This document shows, piece by piece, positions 16,516-25,284 of a stretch of 64,000 bases of DNA (positions within the stretch are counted from its first letter, which is position 1; each line of letters starts with the position of its first letter). The notes under the pieces were generated by a model. That model made no database searches and was not told the DNA's origin. It saw only the letters and a list, made by a program, of their open reading frames with translations. Both the position numbers and the translations under genes were made by a program. The stretch comes from Arthrobacter sp. UKPF54-2. Lineage in GTDB: Bacteria; Actinomycetota; Actinomycetes; Actinomycetales; Micrococcaceae. The stretch is from NCBI RefSeq assembly GCF_007858535.1, contig NZ_CP040174.1, positions 3,410,001-3,474,000 on the forward strand, in the 5' to 3' direction.

Positions 16516-17634
16516 CTAGGCGGACTGTGCCTGGTGGCCGGTCAGGATCCGTTCCAGCGCCTGCAGGAAGGCTGTGGTTTCCGTCTCAGTGCCGGCGGTC
16601 ACGCGCAGGTGGCCGGGGATGCCGACGTCGCGGATGAGGACGCCGGCGTCCAGCAGCCCCTGCCACGTCTCGTGCGGGTTCTCGAGGCCGCCGAAGAAGA
16701 CGTAGTTGGAGTCCGAGGCCGCGGGCTTGAGTCCCATCCGGGTCAGCTCGGCGACGATCCGGTCCCGCTGGCGCTTGATGTCTTCCACGTCGGCCATCAG
16801 GGCCACCCGGTGGCGCAGCGCGGCCAGCGCCGTGGCCTGGGTGATGGCGGAGAGGTGGTACGGCAGGCGGACCAGGCGCAGGGCGTCGGTGACCTCCGGC
16901 GCGGCCGCCATGTAGCCCAGCCGGGCACCGGCCAGGGCGAAGGCCTTGCTCATGGTGCGGGAGACGATCAGCCGCTCCCGTCCGGGCAACAGCGTCAGGG
17001 CGCTGGGCGTGCCGTCGTGGGCGAACTCGTGGTACGCCTCGTCGACGATCACGATGGTCTGGCTTGCTTCGCCGGCTTCGTAGACAGCCTCAACGACGTC
17101 GAGGCCGAGGCCGGTGCCGGTGGGGTTGTTCGGCGAGCACAGGAAAACGACGTTGGGTTTGAGCTCGCAGACCTGCTGCGCGGCCGATTCGGCGCTGAGT
17201 CCGTAGTCCTCGGCGCGGACTCCGGCGAGGTATTCGGTGTCCGTGCCGGCGGCCAGCAGCGGGTACATGGAGTACGTGGGAGGGAAGCCGAGCGCAGTGC
17301 GGCCTGGGCCGCCGAAGGCCTGGAGGATTTGCTGCAGGACCTCGTTGGAGCCGTTCGCCGCCCAGATGTTGCCGGCTTCGAGGCCGTGGCCGAGGTATTC
17401 GGCGAGCCCTTCCCGCAGTTCGGTGAACTCGCGGTCCGGGTAGCGGTTCAGCCCGGCGGCGGCCTCCGTCACCGCTTCGGCGATGGCCGCCCGGACGTCG
17501 GCCGGGACGCCATGGGTGTTTTCGTTGACGTTCAGCAGGATGGGGACGTCCAGCTGGGGAGCGCCGTACGGGCGCAACCCCCGCAGGTTCGTCCGGAGGG
17601 GCAGTCGGTTGAGGCGCTCTAGCTGGTCAGTCAC
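16516..17634 (-). CDS. hisC: Histidinol-phosphate aminotransferase
   Basis: The 372-aa PLP enzyme transfers an amino group from glutamate to imidazole acetol phosphate. [17 protein letters not shown] holds the PLP-binding Lys230, [10 protein letters not shown] the substrate/PLP contact region, and [10 protein letters not shown] the N-terminal arm typical of HisC. The start is GTG at 17634. It is the first his gene here; hisD, often immediately upstream in other bacteria, is absent and must lie elsewhere. It is 77 bp from the end of the LysM gene, so an SOS-driven readthrough of the LysM transcript into his genes is conceivable. Confidence 0.95.
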   Translation of the reverse strand: MTDQLERLNRLPLRTNLRGLRPYGAPQLDVPILLNVNENTHGVPADVRAAIAEAVTEAAAGLNRYPDREFTELREGLAEYLGHGLEAGNIWAANGSNEVLQQILQAFGGPGRTALGFPPTYSMYPLLAAGTDTEYLAGVRAEDYGLSAESAAQQVCELKPNVVFLCSPNNPTGTGLGLDVVEAVYEAGEASQTIVIVDEAYHEFAHDGTPSALTLLPGRERLIVSRTMSKAFALAGARLGYMAAAPEVTDALRLVRLPYHLSAITQATALAALRHRVALMADVEDIKRQRDRIVAELTRMGLKPAASDSNYVFFGGLENPHETWQGLLDAGVLIRDVGIPGHLRVTAGTETETTAFLQALERILTGHQAQSA

Positions 17635-17711
17635 CTGCCCAGTTTAAGTGAGACCCTGCCCGGCCCCGAAACTGTGACCGGCAACCCGGCTGCCGCTGGC
17701 GGACTCTGGCG

Positions 17712-18173
17712 CTACTTGGAGGGTACGAAGAGCTGCTGGCCGGGGAGAACGCGGGCGGCGCCGAGGTTGTTGAGCTGGACGATGTCGGCAACGACGTCGC
17801 GGGGATCCCGTTCCGGTGCCACGGCGCCGGCGATGGCCCAGAGTGACTCCCCCGGCTGAACGGTGACGGTGACCGTAGGCGTGAGCGAGAGCTCCGACGC
17901 GGAGTCGGCAGCTTTGGCGGGCGCGTTGAGGAAACCGGCCAGCGAGAGAACAAGAGCGGCCAGCAGGATCAGCGGCAGGCCATAGAAAACAAAGCGGCCC
18001 CGGCGGGTGAGCCGCAGCGGCGCCTGCCCGGCGGCCACCGACCGCCGGCTCCGGCCGGATTCCTGGCCGTCGAAGATGCCGTGCGGGCCGAAGGCCTCGA
18101 AACCGGACCTCTCGAACGGGCCCTGGGCGGGAACGGAAACCAGCGAACCGGAATTAGCGCTTACTGCTGACAT
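17712..18173 (-). CDS. LysM membrane protein divergent from lexA (DivS/ChiZ-like position)
   Basis: The 153-aa protein has about 60 polar residues, one membrane helix at roughly residues 63-83, and a C-terminal LysM peptidoglycan-binding domain (VTVQPGESLWAIAG...VQLNNLGAARVLPGQQLFVP). The start at 18173 has AGGAGG eight bases upstream; the longer open frame to 18338 would run through the LexA-box region and is rejected. In Mycobacterium (Rv2719c/ChiZ) and Corynebacterium (DivS) a LysM or related protein divergent from lexA is SOS-induced and restrains cell division. By position and architecture this gene is the likely equivalent. That function is inferred. Confidence 0.85.
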   Translation of the reverse strand: MSAVSANSGSLVSVPAQGPFERSGFEAFGPHGIFDGQESGRSRRSVAAGQAPLRLTRRGRFVFYGLPLILLAALVLSLAGFLNAPAKAADSASELSLTPTVTVTVQPGESLWAIAGAVAPERDPRDVVADIVQLNNLGAARVLPGQQLFVPSK

Positions 18174-18330
18174 GAGCTGAGCCCTCCTGGACTTATCTGT
18201 GCCGCCCGGCGTACTCCACGTACCTGCCGCCAACCGGCCTAACAATCGAACGCGAACCTTGGAACGTAATCGTTGATCACCGTGTTCGAACACAGAACCG
18301 AACTCCGGACTGTTTCTCCGACGCACTGGT

Positions 18331-18346
18331 TCGAACACATATTCGA
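18331..18346. promoter_or_regulatory. LexA box in the lexA / LysM divergent region
   Basis: TCGAACACATATTCGA is a near-perfect LexA operator. It lies 158 bp before the LysM gene start and 217 bp before lexA, so it is placed to act on the LysM promoter and perhaps both. A poorer partial match (TCGAACACAGAACCGA) lies at 18286-18301. Confidence 0.8.
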
Positions 18347-18397
18347 ACTTAGTAGTTCCTGTTTTAGCACCTATGAACGAACATTGTCGAGACTCGC

Positions 18398-18413
18398 TAG
18401 AACAAATGTTTGA
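18398..18413. promoter_or_regulatory. Second, weaker LexA box nearer lexA
   Basis: TAGAACAAATGTTTGA keeps the GAAC-N4-GTT core with two changes from the consensus. It is 150 bp before the lexA start. The rest of the 389-bp divergent gap is AT-richer than its surroundings and holds no gene. Confidence 0.6.
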
Positions 18414-18562
18414 AAAACCGTGCAGGCTGGCCTACTTTTGAACCAGCAGGACAACCACTGGTGGCGATCAACAGCAGTTGATCAAGAGGGTCTGACATTT
18501 TTTTCAGGCCCGTCGGTCCCGGCAGCCACTGCGGCCGGGCGGAACGGAAAGGCGAGGCGAAC

Positions 18563-19312
18563 ATGGCAGCACAAGCCGCCGGCGGGAGGGCCGCCCAGCG
18601 GAACCCCCAGACCGGCCGGGCGCCGAAGGGCCTCACCGTCCGGCAGAAGAAGATCCTGGAGACCATCCAGCGGTCCGTGACGGACAACGGTTACCCGCCC
18701 TCGATGCGTGAAATCGGCGACACCGTCGGCCTCGCCAGCCTCTCCAGCGTCACCCACCAGCTCTCGCAGCTGGAAAAGCTCGGTTACCTGCGGCGGGACC
18801 CGAAACGGCCCCGCGCCATGGAAGTCCTGTTGCCGCTGACGCTCGACGAGGGCGCCGCCAAGGTGTCCGGTGTGGCGAAATCCACCGGCCTGCGGGCCGT
18901 CGGCGGCCTTGCCGTATCGGAGCTCGCCAGCGCTACCGACACCGCCATGGTGCCCTTTGTGGGCCGGATCGCCGCCGGCGGCCCCATCCTGGCCGACCAG
19001 GTGGTGGAGGACGTGATGCCGCTGCCGCGCCAGCTGGTGGGCCACGGCGAACTGTTTATGCTCCGGGTGGCCGGCGATTCGATGATCGATGCCGCCATCT
19101 GCGACGGCGACTGGGTGGTGGTTCGGCGCCAGAACGACGCCGTCAACGGCGACATCGTGGCCGCCCTGCTCGACGACGAGGCCACGGTCAAGACATTCCG
19201 CCAGCGCGACGGCCACACCTGGCTGCTTCCGCAGAACACCCAGTACGAGCCGATCCTGGGTGACCACGCCGTCATCATGGGCAAGGTCGTCTCCGTGCTG
19301 CGCTCCCTCTAG
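18563..19312 (+). CDS. lexA: SOS response repressor LexA
   Basis: LexA represses SOS genes and cleaves itself when RecA filaments form on damaged DNA. The 249 residues show a winged-helix domain at about 24-88 ([16 protein letters not shown]...[19 protein letters not shown]), the cleavage pair Ala138-Gly139 in RIAAGGPI, and the catalytic Ser173 (GDSM) and Lys210 (ATVKTF). The first ~22 residues are an Ala/Gln-rich extension as in other actinobacteria. It is autoregulated through the boxes upstream and ends in a strong terminator shared with dinG. Confidence 0.97.
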   Translation: MAAQAAGGRAAQRNPQTGRAPKGLTVRQKKILETIQRSVTDNGYPPSMREIGDTVGLASLSSVTHQLSQLEKLGYLRRDPKRPRAMEVLLPLTLDEGAAKVSGVAKSTGLRAVGGLAVSELASATDTAMVPFVGRIAAGGPILADQVVEDVMPLPRQLVGHGELFMLRVAGDSMIDAAICDGDWVVVRRQNDAVNGDIVAALLDDEATVKTFRQRDGHTWLLPQNTQYEPILGDHAVIMGKVVSVLRSL

Positions 19313-19340
19313 CACCGCGCCGGCGCGTCCGGCTGCCGAC

Positions 19341-19381
19341 GCCGAAGGCCCCGTCCGAACGTTCCGGACGGGGCCTTCGGC
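19341..19381. terminator. Bidirectional terminator between lexA and dinG
   Basis: GCCGAAGGCCCCGTCCG and its exact complement form a 17-bp stem around a seven-base loop, followed by GTT. It sits between convergent lexA and dinG and can serve both. Confidence 0.8.
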
Positions 19382-19394
19382 GTTGCCTGAAAAC

Positions 19395-21503
19395 CTAGGT
19401 GGCGGCCTGTGGGGCCGGCGTCTCCTTGGCCAGGCGCGCGAGGGCGGCCAGGGCCACCGCAGGGTCGGTGGTGGGCCAGAACGGCGGCAGCGCGGCCCGG
19501 AGGAACGCTCCGTACCGTTCGGTGGACAGCCTGGAGTCGAGGACGGCCACCACGCCCTTGTCCGACGTCGAGCGGATCAGCCGTCCGGCCCCCTGGGCGA
19601 GCCGGATGGCCGCGTGCGTCGCCGAGACGCTCATGAAGCCGTTGCCGCCGGACTGGGCCACGGCGCGGGAGCGCGCCGTCATCAGCGGATCATCCGGGCG
19701 CGGGAACGGGATCCGGTCGATCACCACCAGCCGGCAGGAGTTTCCGGGTACGTCGACGCCCTGCCAGAGCGACATGGTGCCAAAGAGGCAGGTGTCCGGC
19801 TCGTCCGCGAACTGCTTCACCAGCGCCGTCATGGTCGATTCGCCCTGGCAGAGGATGCTCAGGCCCAGCCGGGGCCGCATCGCCTCGGCGGCTTCCTCGG
19901 CGGCGCGCCGGGAGGAGAAGAGGCACAGGGCACCGCCGCCGGAGGCGCGGATCAGCTTTTCGAGCTCGTCGAGCGCTTCGGGCGACGTGCCGCGGCCGGG
20001 CTTGGGCAGGTGCTTGGCAACGTAGAGGATGCCCTGCTTGGGATATTCGAACGGGGACCCGACGTCGACGCCGGTCCAGCTGGGCGCGCCGGGGCCGACC
20101 AGGCCCAGGCCCCCGGCCGCCGGCTCGAAGGCCGAACCGATGGCCAGGGTGGCCGAGGTCAACACGACGGTGTGGTCGGCGAACAAGCCCTCGCGCAACC
20201 GCCCGGCGACGCTGAGCGGGGCGATGTTAATCAGCGCCGGTGCGGAGTCGTCGGGCTGTGAGTAGCCCTGTTGCGGGTCGAAACTGCTATTCCGGGAGAA
20301 CCAGACCACCTCGCGGTTTTCCTTGGCGGCCAGGAGCCGTTCGCAGAGTTCGAGGACCACCATCAGGCGGGACCGGGCGAGCTGCCGGCCGCCGTCGGCG
20401 GTGTTCGCGCTGTCTCCCTTCGAGTCTGAGAGCGCTGCGCGGCAGGCGTCGCGCAGCTGGTCCACGCAGTCGAGCTGTTCGCTGTTCAGGCCGTTAGGCA
20501 TTAGCCCGCTGGGGACGCCTTCAATGGCGAGTTCCAGGTTGGACGCGGCGTTGTTGAGCGCGTCGACGGTGATCCCGGTGTGCTTGCGGGCACCTGAGGC
20601 GGCGGCGTGCACCATGGCGACGGACAACTGGCCGGACACGGCGCCGGTGACCCGGTCCTGCAGTTCGTGGGCCTCGTCCACCACCACGACGTCGTACTCG
20701 GGCAGCACGGCGAGGCCTTCGAAGGCGCTGACGGCCAGCATGGCGTGGTTGGTGACCACGACGTCGGCGTCGGCGGCGTTTTGCCGGGCGAGCTCGCTGA
20801 AGCATTCGGCGGCGAGCGGGCATTTCTGTGCCCCGAGGCATTCCATCGAGGTGACGGAGACCTGGCGCCAGGCGCGGTCGGTCACGCCCGGCAGCAGCTC
20901 GTCCCGGTCCCCCGTCTGGGTTTCCTCGGCCCACTCGCGGAGCCGGACCACTTCCTTGCCGAGCTGCGAGGACGCTCCGCCCATCGCGGCGGCGAAGTGC
21001 GGCACGGAGGTGTCCTCGCCGAGGGAGAACAACTGGCCCTCCGAGGGCTCCTCGGAGGGGAAGCCGCCCTCGAGCTTGTGCCGGCAGACATAGTTGGAGC
21101 GGCCCTTGACCAGGGCCACCTTCACCGGCCGGTCCAAGGCCGGGGTAATGGTCTTGAGCAGCCGTGGCAGGTCCCGGCCCACGATCTGGGTCTGCAGCGC
21201 CAGGGTGGCGGTGGAGACCAGCGTGGGCTTGTCGCTGACCAGCGAGTGGGCGATCAGCGGAATCAGGTATGCCAGGGACTTGCCCGTGCCGGTGCCGGCC
21301 TGGACCAGCAGGTGATCGCCGGTTTCGATCGCACGGGCCACCTGCCGGGCCATTTCGTGCTGGCCGTCGCGGCTTTGGCCGCCCATGCCGGCGACCGCCC
21401 GGTCGAGCAGTTCAACCACGAACTGCTCGCCGGACGCGCCGCTGCCGGACTCACCGGCGCCGGACGGCGGGGCTTCCCCTTCGGCCACCGCTGGTTCAGT
21501 CAT
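19395..21503 (-). CDS. dinG: DinG-type ATP-dependent DNA helicase
   Basis: The 702-aa protein is an XPD-like superfamily 2 helicase that unwinds DNA 5' to 3', including R-loops and forked structures. Walker A is AGTGTGKS (69-76), the DEAH box is VVVDEAHELQD, and the iron-sulfur cysteines lie in NYVCRHKL and CLGAQKCPLAAEC. The C-terminal half has the Q..GR.IR-like motif (AQGAGRLIRS). The gene overlaps the 3' end of hflX by eight bases and faces lexA. No LexA box lies directly before it, so SOS control, as for E. coli dinG, is not supported by the local sequence. Confidence 0.92.
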   Translation of the reverse strand: MTEPAVAEGEAPPSGAGESGSGASGEQFVVELLDRAVAGMGGQSRDGQHEMARQVARAIETGDHLLVQAGTGTGKSLAYLIPLIAHSLVSDKPTLVSTATLALQTQIVGRDLPRLLKTITPALDRPVKVALVKGRSNYVCRHKLEGGFPSEEPSEGQLFSLGEDTSVPHFAAAMGGASSQLGKEVVRLREWAEETQTGDRDELLPGVTDRAWRQVSVTSMECLGAQKCPLAAECFSELARQNAADADVVVTNHAMLAVSAFEGLAVLPEYDVVVVDEAHELQDRVTGAVSGQLSVAMVHAAASGARKHTGITVDALNNAASNLELAIEGVPSGLMPNGLNSEQLDCVDQLRDACRAALSDSKGDSANTADGGRQLARSRLMVVLELCERLLAAKENREVVWFSRNSSFDPQQGYSQPDDSAPALINIAPLSVAGRLREGLFADHTVVLTSATLAIGSAFEPAAGGLGLVGPGAPSWTGVDVGSPFEYPKQGILYVAKHLPKPGRGTSPEALDELEKLIRASGGGALCLFSSRRAAEEAAEAMRPRLGLSILCQGESTMTALVKQFADEPDTCLFGTMSLWQGVDVPGNSCRLVVIDRIPFPRPDDPLMTARSRAVAQSGGNGFMSVSATHAAIRLAQGAGRLIRSTSDKGVVAVLDSRLSTERYGAFLRAALPPFWPTTDPAVALAALARLAKETPAPQAAT

Positions 21504-23172
21504 TGCTGACGAAGGAATCCAGTTCGGCGGCGAGCCCCTCGCGCACCATCACCACGGCACGGGTGCCGGTCTCCTCGTGGTCGAGGCTGATGATTTCCGC
21601 GTCGGTCTCGTGCAGCTTGCTGAGCAGGTCCCCCCGGTTGTACGGGATCATCAGTTCCAGCTTCACGCTCGGCCTGGGGATGCCCTCGCTGATGGCCTTG
21701 AGCAGCTCGGCAATGCCTTGGCCGGTGCGGGCCGAGACCACCACGTGGCGCGGTTCGCGCTGCTTGAGCCGCTCGATCACGAACGGGTCGGCGGCATCGG
21801 CCTTGTTCAGGACGATGATTTCCGGCACCTTGCGCGCGTCGACTTCGCTGAACACGGCGCGGACCGCCGCGATCTGGCCCTCCGGATCGGGGTGGGAGAC
21901 GTCGACGACGTGCAGGATCAGGTCCGAATCCGCGACCTCCTCCAGGGTGGAGCGGAAGGCTTCCACCAGCTGGGTGGGCAGCGAACGGACGAAGCCCACG
22001 GTGTCGGCGAGGGTGTAGCCGAGCCCGTCAGCGGTTTCGGCCTTGCGCACGGTCGGATCCAGCGTGGCGAACAGGGCGTTCTCCACCAGGACTCCGGCGT
22101 CGGTCAGCCGGTTCAGCAGCGAGGACTTGCCGGCGTTGGTGTACCCGGCGATGGCCACGGAGGGAACGGCGTTACGACGGCGGTTGGCCCGTTTGGTCTC
22201 CCGGGCCGGCTTCATCGCGGCAATTTCGCGCCGCAGTTTGGCCATCCGGGTGCGGATCCGGCGGCGGTCCAGCTCGATCTTGGTCTCACCGGGGCCGCGC
22301 GAACCCATGCCCGCTCCGGCGCCGCCCACCTGGCCGCCGGCCTGGCGGGACATCGATTCACCCCAGCCGCGCAGGCGCGGGAGCAGGTATTCGAGCTGGG
22401 CCAATTCCACCTGGGCCTTGCCCTCGCGGCTCTTGGCGTGCTGGGCGAAGATGTCCAGGATCAAGGCCGTGCGGTCGATGACCTTGACCTTGACGATGTC
22501 CTCGAGGCCGCGGCGCTGGGACGGGGCCAGTTCGGCGTCGACCACCACGGTGTCCGCGCCGGTGGACATCACGATGTCCTTGAGTTCCTGGGCCTTGCCG
22601 GAGCCCAAGAACGTGCCCGGGTCAGGTTTGGCGCGGCGCTGGACGAGTCCGTCGAGGACCTCGGAACCGGCGGTTTCGGCCAGGGCCGCGAGCTCGCGAA
22701 GGGAGTTCTCGGCGTCGGCGAGGGTGCCTTCGGTCCACAGCCCGGCGAGGACCACACGTTCCAGGCGCAGCTGGCGGTATTCGACTTCGGTGACGTCTTC
22801 GAGTTCCGTTGACAGGCCGGCCGTGCGGCGGAGCGCGTGGCGTTCCTCGAGGTCCTGCTGGTCGCCGTCGTAGCTGCCGTGCTCCTCATCCAGCCGCGAG
22901 ATGGCCTGGGCCTTGCCGAACACGGCCCGGGACTCGCCGGAGTGGCCGGAGTGGCCGGCGCCGGTCCCGTTCTTCGAGGCAGGGGCGTCTTTGGAGAGGA
23001 TCCGGTCGATGACAGCCTGGATTTCCGCAGGGCTCATGTCCTGGGCGGCTGAATCGGGTCCGGTGTTGGGCTGACTGGTCATGGTCTCCTTTGAAGGGTT
23101 GGCCCTTCCAGAATAGTGCTGTTCGGTCTCTTGTGGCGCTGTATTCGCGCTGGGCTGACGAGTGTTGGTCAT
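21496..23172 (-). CDS. hflX: GTPase HflX
   Basis: HflX splits or rescues stalled ribosomes, and in several Gram-positive bacteria it contributes to macrolide/lincosamide tolerance. The 558-aa protein has the HflX N-terminal domain (VDAELAPSQRRGLEDIVKVKVIDRT), the Gly-rich linker (GGQVGGAGAGMGSRGPGETKIE) and the G domain: GYTNAGKSS (about 342-350), DTVGF, NKAD. A short C-terminal domain follows. About 110 residues at the N-terminus are a polar extension. The ATG at 23172 has AGGAGG six bases upstream. A 280-nt leader with a six-codon ORF and hairpin precedes it, suggesting control by attenuation. Confidence 0.95.
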   Translation of the reverse strand: MTNTRQPSANTAPQETEQHYSGRANPSKETMTSQPNTGPDSAAQDMSPAEIQAVIDRILSKDAPASKNGTGAGHSGHSGESRAVFGKAQAISRLDEEHGSYDGDQQDLEERHALRRTAGLSTELEDVTEVEYRQLRLERVVLAGLWTEGTLADAENSLRELAALAETAGSEVLDGLVQRRAKPDPGTFLGSGKAQELKDIVMSTGADTVVVDAELAPSQRRGLEDIVKVKVIDRTALILDIFAQHAKSREGKAQVELAQLEYLLPRLRGWGESMSRQAGGQVGGAGAGMGSRGPGETKIELDRRRIRTRMAKLRREIAAMKPARETKRANRRRNAVPSVAIAGYTNAGKSSLLNRLTDAGVLVENALFATLDPTVRKAETADGLGYTLADTVGFVRSLPTQLVEAFRSTLEEVADSDLILHVVDVSHPDPEGQIAAVRAVFSEVDARKVPEIIVLNKADAADPFVIERLKQREPRHVVVSARTGQGIAELLKAISEGIPRPSVKLELMIPYNRGDLLSKLHETDAEIISLDHEETGTRAVVMVREGLAAELDSFVSND

Positions 23173-23415
23173 CCATGCCTCCTGGCTTGCCGGCGGCTGC
23201 GGTGCCGCGGGCCGGGGCGGGCTCCGGGACGGAGCGCGGGGAAAGGGGAAAGGAACGGGCGTGGTGGCGCCTTGAGGAGGGGAGAGACAGTCCGCCCGGC
23301 CGGGCCCGAGTGGGCACTGCCAAACTCCAAGGTTCTGGCGCTGGCCGTCGGCTCCATATCAGGAGCATCGGCGGGGCGCACTGAGCGGAAGGTAACTACC
23401 TGCGTCGCTACGGGG

Positions 23416-23445
23416 ACGGGACTTCGCTAACGAACGAAGGCCCGT
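23416..23445 (-). promoter_or_regulatory. Hairpin in the hflX leader, just after the short ORF
   Basis: On the hflX strand, ACGGG-C-CTTCG and CGAAG-T-CCCGT pair except for one central mismatch, around an eight-base loop. It starts five bases after the stop of the six-codon ORF, so a ribosome on that ORF would cover or melt its foot. No T-run follows, so it is not a simple terminator. Confidence 0.5.
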
Positions 23446-23450
23446 GCCGG

Positions 23451-23471
23451 CTACTTGAAGTTCAGGAACAT
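23451..23471 (-). CDS. Six-codon leader ORF upstream of hflX (MFLNFK)
   Basis: ATG at 23471 opens MFLNFK followed by TAG at 23453-23451. The ATG lies seven bases after a -10-like TAACGT (complement of 23479-23484), the layout of a leaderless start. It is about 280 nt upstream of hflX. Short ORFs before antibiotic-response genes commonly sense ribosome stalling; that role is inferred. The rest of the 430-bp gap to the divergent methyltransferase gene shows nothing further I can name. Confidence 0.45.
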   Translation of the reverse strand: MFLNFK

Positions 23472-23602
23472 GCCTTTAACGTTAGCAGACCGCGCCCCGG
23501 CGCCGGACCTTCCGTGGCGCGGTCGCGCGCGGTCCCGGCGCATCCGCTGCGGGTCCGCGCCGGTTTCCCATAGCCCCGGACGGCCCACTAATCTGGCCAG
23601 TT

Positions 23603-24217
23603 ATGGAGTCCGCACACTATTTCAGCGCCCAACCGGCCGGGCCGTTCACCCGCAAGCCCCTGACCGTGGAGCTTGCCGGCGCGCAGCGGACGCTGCAGAC
23701 GTCCTCCGGGATTTTCAGCCCGGACGGCGTCGACAAGGGAACAGCGGTCCTGCTGGCGGACGTCCCGGCCCCCGCGCCGCAGGGGAACCTGCTGGATATC
23801 GGCTGCGGATGGGGTCCGATCGCGCTGACCATGGCGCTGCGGGCCCCGCACGCCCGGGTCTATGCGGTGGACGTGAACGAGCGCTGCGTAACCCTGACGA
23901 ATGAAAATGCCGCGCTGCTGGGGTTGGAGAATGTCACCGCCAGCACCCCCGGCGAGGTGGACCCGGAGCTTCGCTTCGACACCATCTGGTCCAACCCGCC
24001 CATCCGGATCGGCAAGGACGAACTCCACGCCCTGCTGCTGCTGTGGCTGCCGCGGCTGGCCCCGGGCGGTTCGGCCTGGCTGGTGGTGCAGAAGAACCTA
24101 GGCTCGGATTCGCTTCAGCGCTGGCTCGCCGAGGAGCTGGACAGCAGCTTCACCGTGACCCGGGAGAGCACCTCAAAATCGTTCCGCATCCTGCGGGTCA
24201 GGAAAGCATCCCGCTAG
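23603..24217 (+). CDS. Class I SAM-dependent methyltransferase, RsmC C-domain-like
   Basis: The 204-residue protein corresponds to the catalytic half of 16S rRNA guanine-N2 methyltransferases of the RsmC group. [21 protein letters not shown] is the SAM-binding motif [11 protein letters not shown] motif II, and SNPPIRIGK the NPPF-like catalytic motif. Proteins of this length in actinobacteria are annotated as methyltransferases without a proven target; rRNA is most likely. It diverges from hflX and its 3' end overlaps convergent dapF by 20 bases. Confidence 0.85.
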   Translation: MESAHYFSAQPAGPFTRKPLTVELAGAQRTLQTSSGIFSPDGVDKGTAVLLADVPAPAPQGNLLDIGCGWGPIALTMALRAPHARVYAVDVNERCVTLTNENAALLGLENVTASTPGEVDPELRFDTIWSNPPIRIGKDELHALLLLWLPRLAPGGSAWLVVQKNLGSDSLQRWLAEELDSSFTVTRESTSKSFRILRVRKASR

Positions 24218-25178
24218 CGACGATCACGGCGGGGCCGCTCAGCTCCACGTGCTCGTGGCCGTCCGCGGCCAGGAAGAATTTGACCCCGACGACGCCGCCG
24301 GGCACCGTGACGTTCCAGGTGTCCGGGGCGCCCGCGCCGGCCCAGTGCCGGATCGCGACGGCGGCGGCGCAGGCCCCGGTGCCGCATGACAGGGTCTCCC
24401 CCACACCCCGCTCGTGCACGCGCATGGTGATGGCTCCGACGCCATCGTGGACCAGCGGTTCGGACGGCACCACGAATTCGACGTTGGTGCCGTGCGGCGG
24501 CGCGGGGTCAACCCGCGGCGCCCTGAACAATTCGGTGGCTTCGAGCTCGGCGAGCTCCGCGAGGGCGACGACGGTGTGCGGGTTGCCCATGCTCACCGAC
24601 AGCGCGGGCCGGGCGACTTCCAGGCCGTCGGCGCTGACCAGCGAATCCATGGCGCGGGCGGTGGCCTCGCCCGGGAAGATGAACTCCCAAGGGCCCATGT
24701 CGACGGCGTAGCCGGCCGCGGTGCGCACCACGGTCTTGACGCCGCCGCGGGTTCCAATGGTCAGCGATTCCCCGGCCGGCAGGTCCACGAGACCCTCCTT
24801 GACGAGGAATTGGACGAAGACGCGCACGCCGTTGCCGCACATTTCCGAGAGCGAGCCGTCGCCGTTGCGGTAGTCCATAAACCACTCCGCCGCGGGGTGC
24901 TGGCCGAGCAGCTCCTGGCCTTCGGGCAGCAGCCGGGAGGGGACAGCGCGGATGAGGCCGTCGGCGCCGATGCCGCGGTGACGGTCACAGAGCGCGGCAA
25001 CCTGCTCCGGGGTGACCGAGAGGGCGCCGTGCGGGTCCGCGATCAGGACAAAGTCGTTGCCCGTTCCGTGGCCCTTGGAGAACTTCAGGCCGCCGAGTCC
25101 GGAGGTGTCTCCGGCGGTGTCTCCGGCGGTGTCTCCGGCGGGCAGGTGGTCAGCGGCCGCGGCCAGGGTTTCGTCCAT
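24198..25178 (-). CDS. dapF: Diaminopimelate epimerase
   Basis: DapF converts LL- to meso-diaminopimelate for lysine and peptidoglycan. The two catalytic cysteines are Cys114 (MCGNGVR) and Cys265 (SCGTGAC), and [12 protein letters not shown] opens the fold at about residue 35. About 30 residues precede the core, including three exact Ala-Gly-Asp-Thr-type repeats encoded by a 12-bp tandem repeat. At 326 residues it is longer than the usual ~280-300 because of this. Its end overlaps the convergent methyltransferase gene. Confidence 0.95.
   Translation of the reverse strand: MDETLAAAADHLPAGDTAGDTAGDTSGLGGLKFSKGHGTGNDFVLIADPHGALSVTPEQVAALCDRHRGIGADGLIRAVPSRLLPEGQELLGQHPAAEWFMDYRNGDGSLSEMCGNGVRVFVQFLVKEGLVDLPAGESLTIGTRGGVKTVVRTAAGYAVDMGPWEFIFPGEATARAMDSLVSADGLEVARPALSVSMGNPHTVVALAELAELEATELFRAPRVDPAPPHGTNVEFVVPSEPLVHDGVGAITMRVHERGVGETLSCGTGACAAAVAIRHWAGAGAPDTWNVTVPGGVVGVKFFLAADGHEHVELSGPAVIVASGMLS
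25104..25139. repeat. Three tandem 12-bp units inside dapF
   Basis: GGTGTCTCCGGC occurs three times without interruption, in frame, encoding AGDT-like units in the disordered N-terminus of DapF. Units are identical, so copy number may vary between strains without shifting the frame. Confidence 0.85.
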
Positions 25179-25284
25179 GCTCCAAGGTTACCGTTGCGGC
25201 CGCGCCGGGACGGAAACGGCGACGCCGGCCCCGGCGGCGGATTACGGCTACCGGCCCCGGCGGCGCTTACCTGCCGCCGGTACC

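Noticed and set aside
18286..18301. Third possible LexA box (TCGAACACAGAACCGA)
   Set aside because: The right half departs from GTTCGA at too many positions; it is noted only as a partial match within the region.
18174..18338. 55-residue N-terminal extension of the LysM protein
   Set aside because: It would run through a LexA-box region and bypass the AGGAGG site placed correctly for the ATG at 18173.
19395..21503. dinG as an SOS gene
   Set aside because: Despite its name and its position beside lexA, no LexA operator precedes it; its start lies inside the hflX transcript.
23169..23381. 70-aa minus-strand frame ending with an ATGA overlap at the hflX start
   Set aside because: The product is Arg/Pro-rich with no recognisable pattern, lacks a ribosome-binding site, and hflX has its own strong AGGAGG site; it is probably a chance frame in the GC-rich leader.
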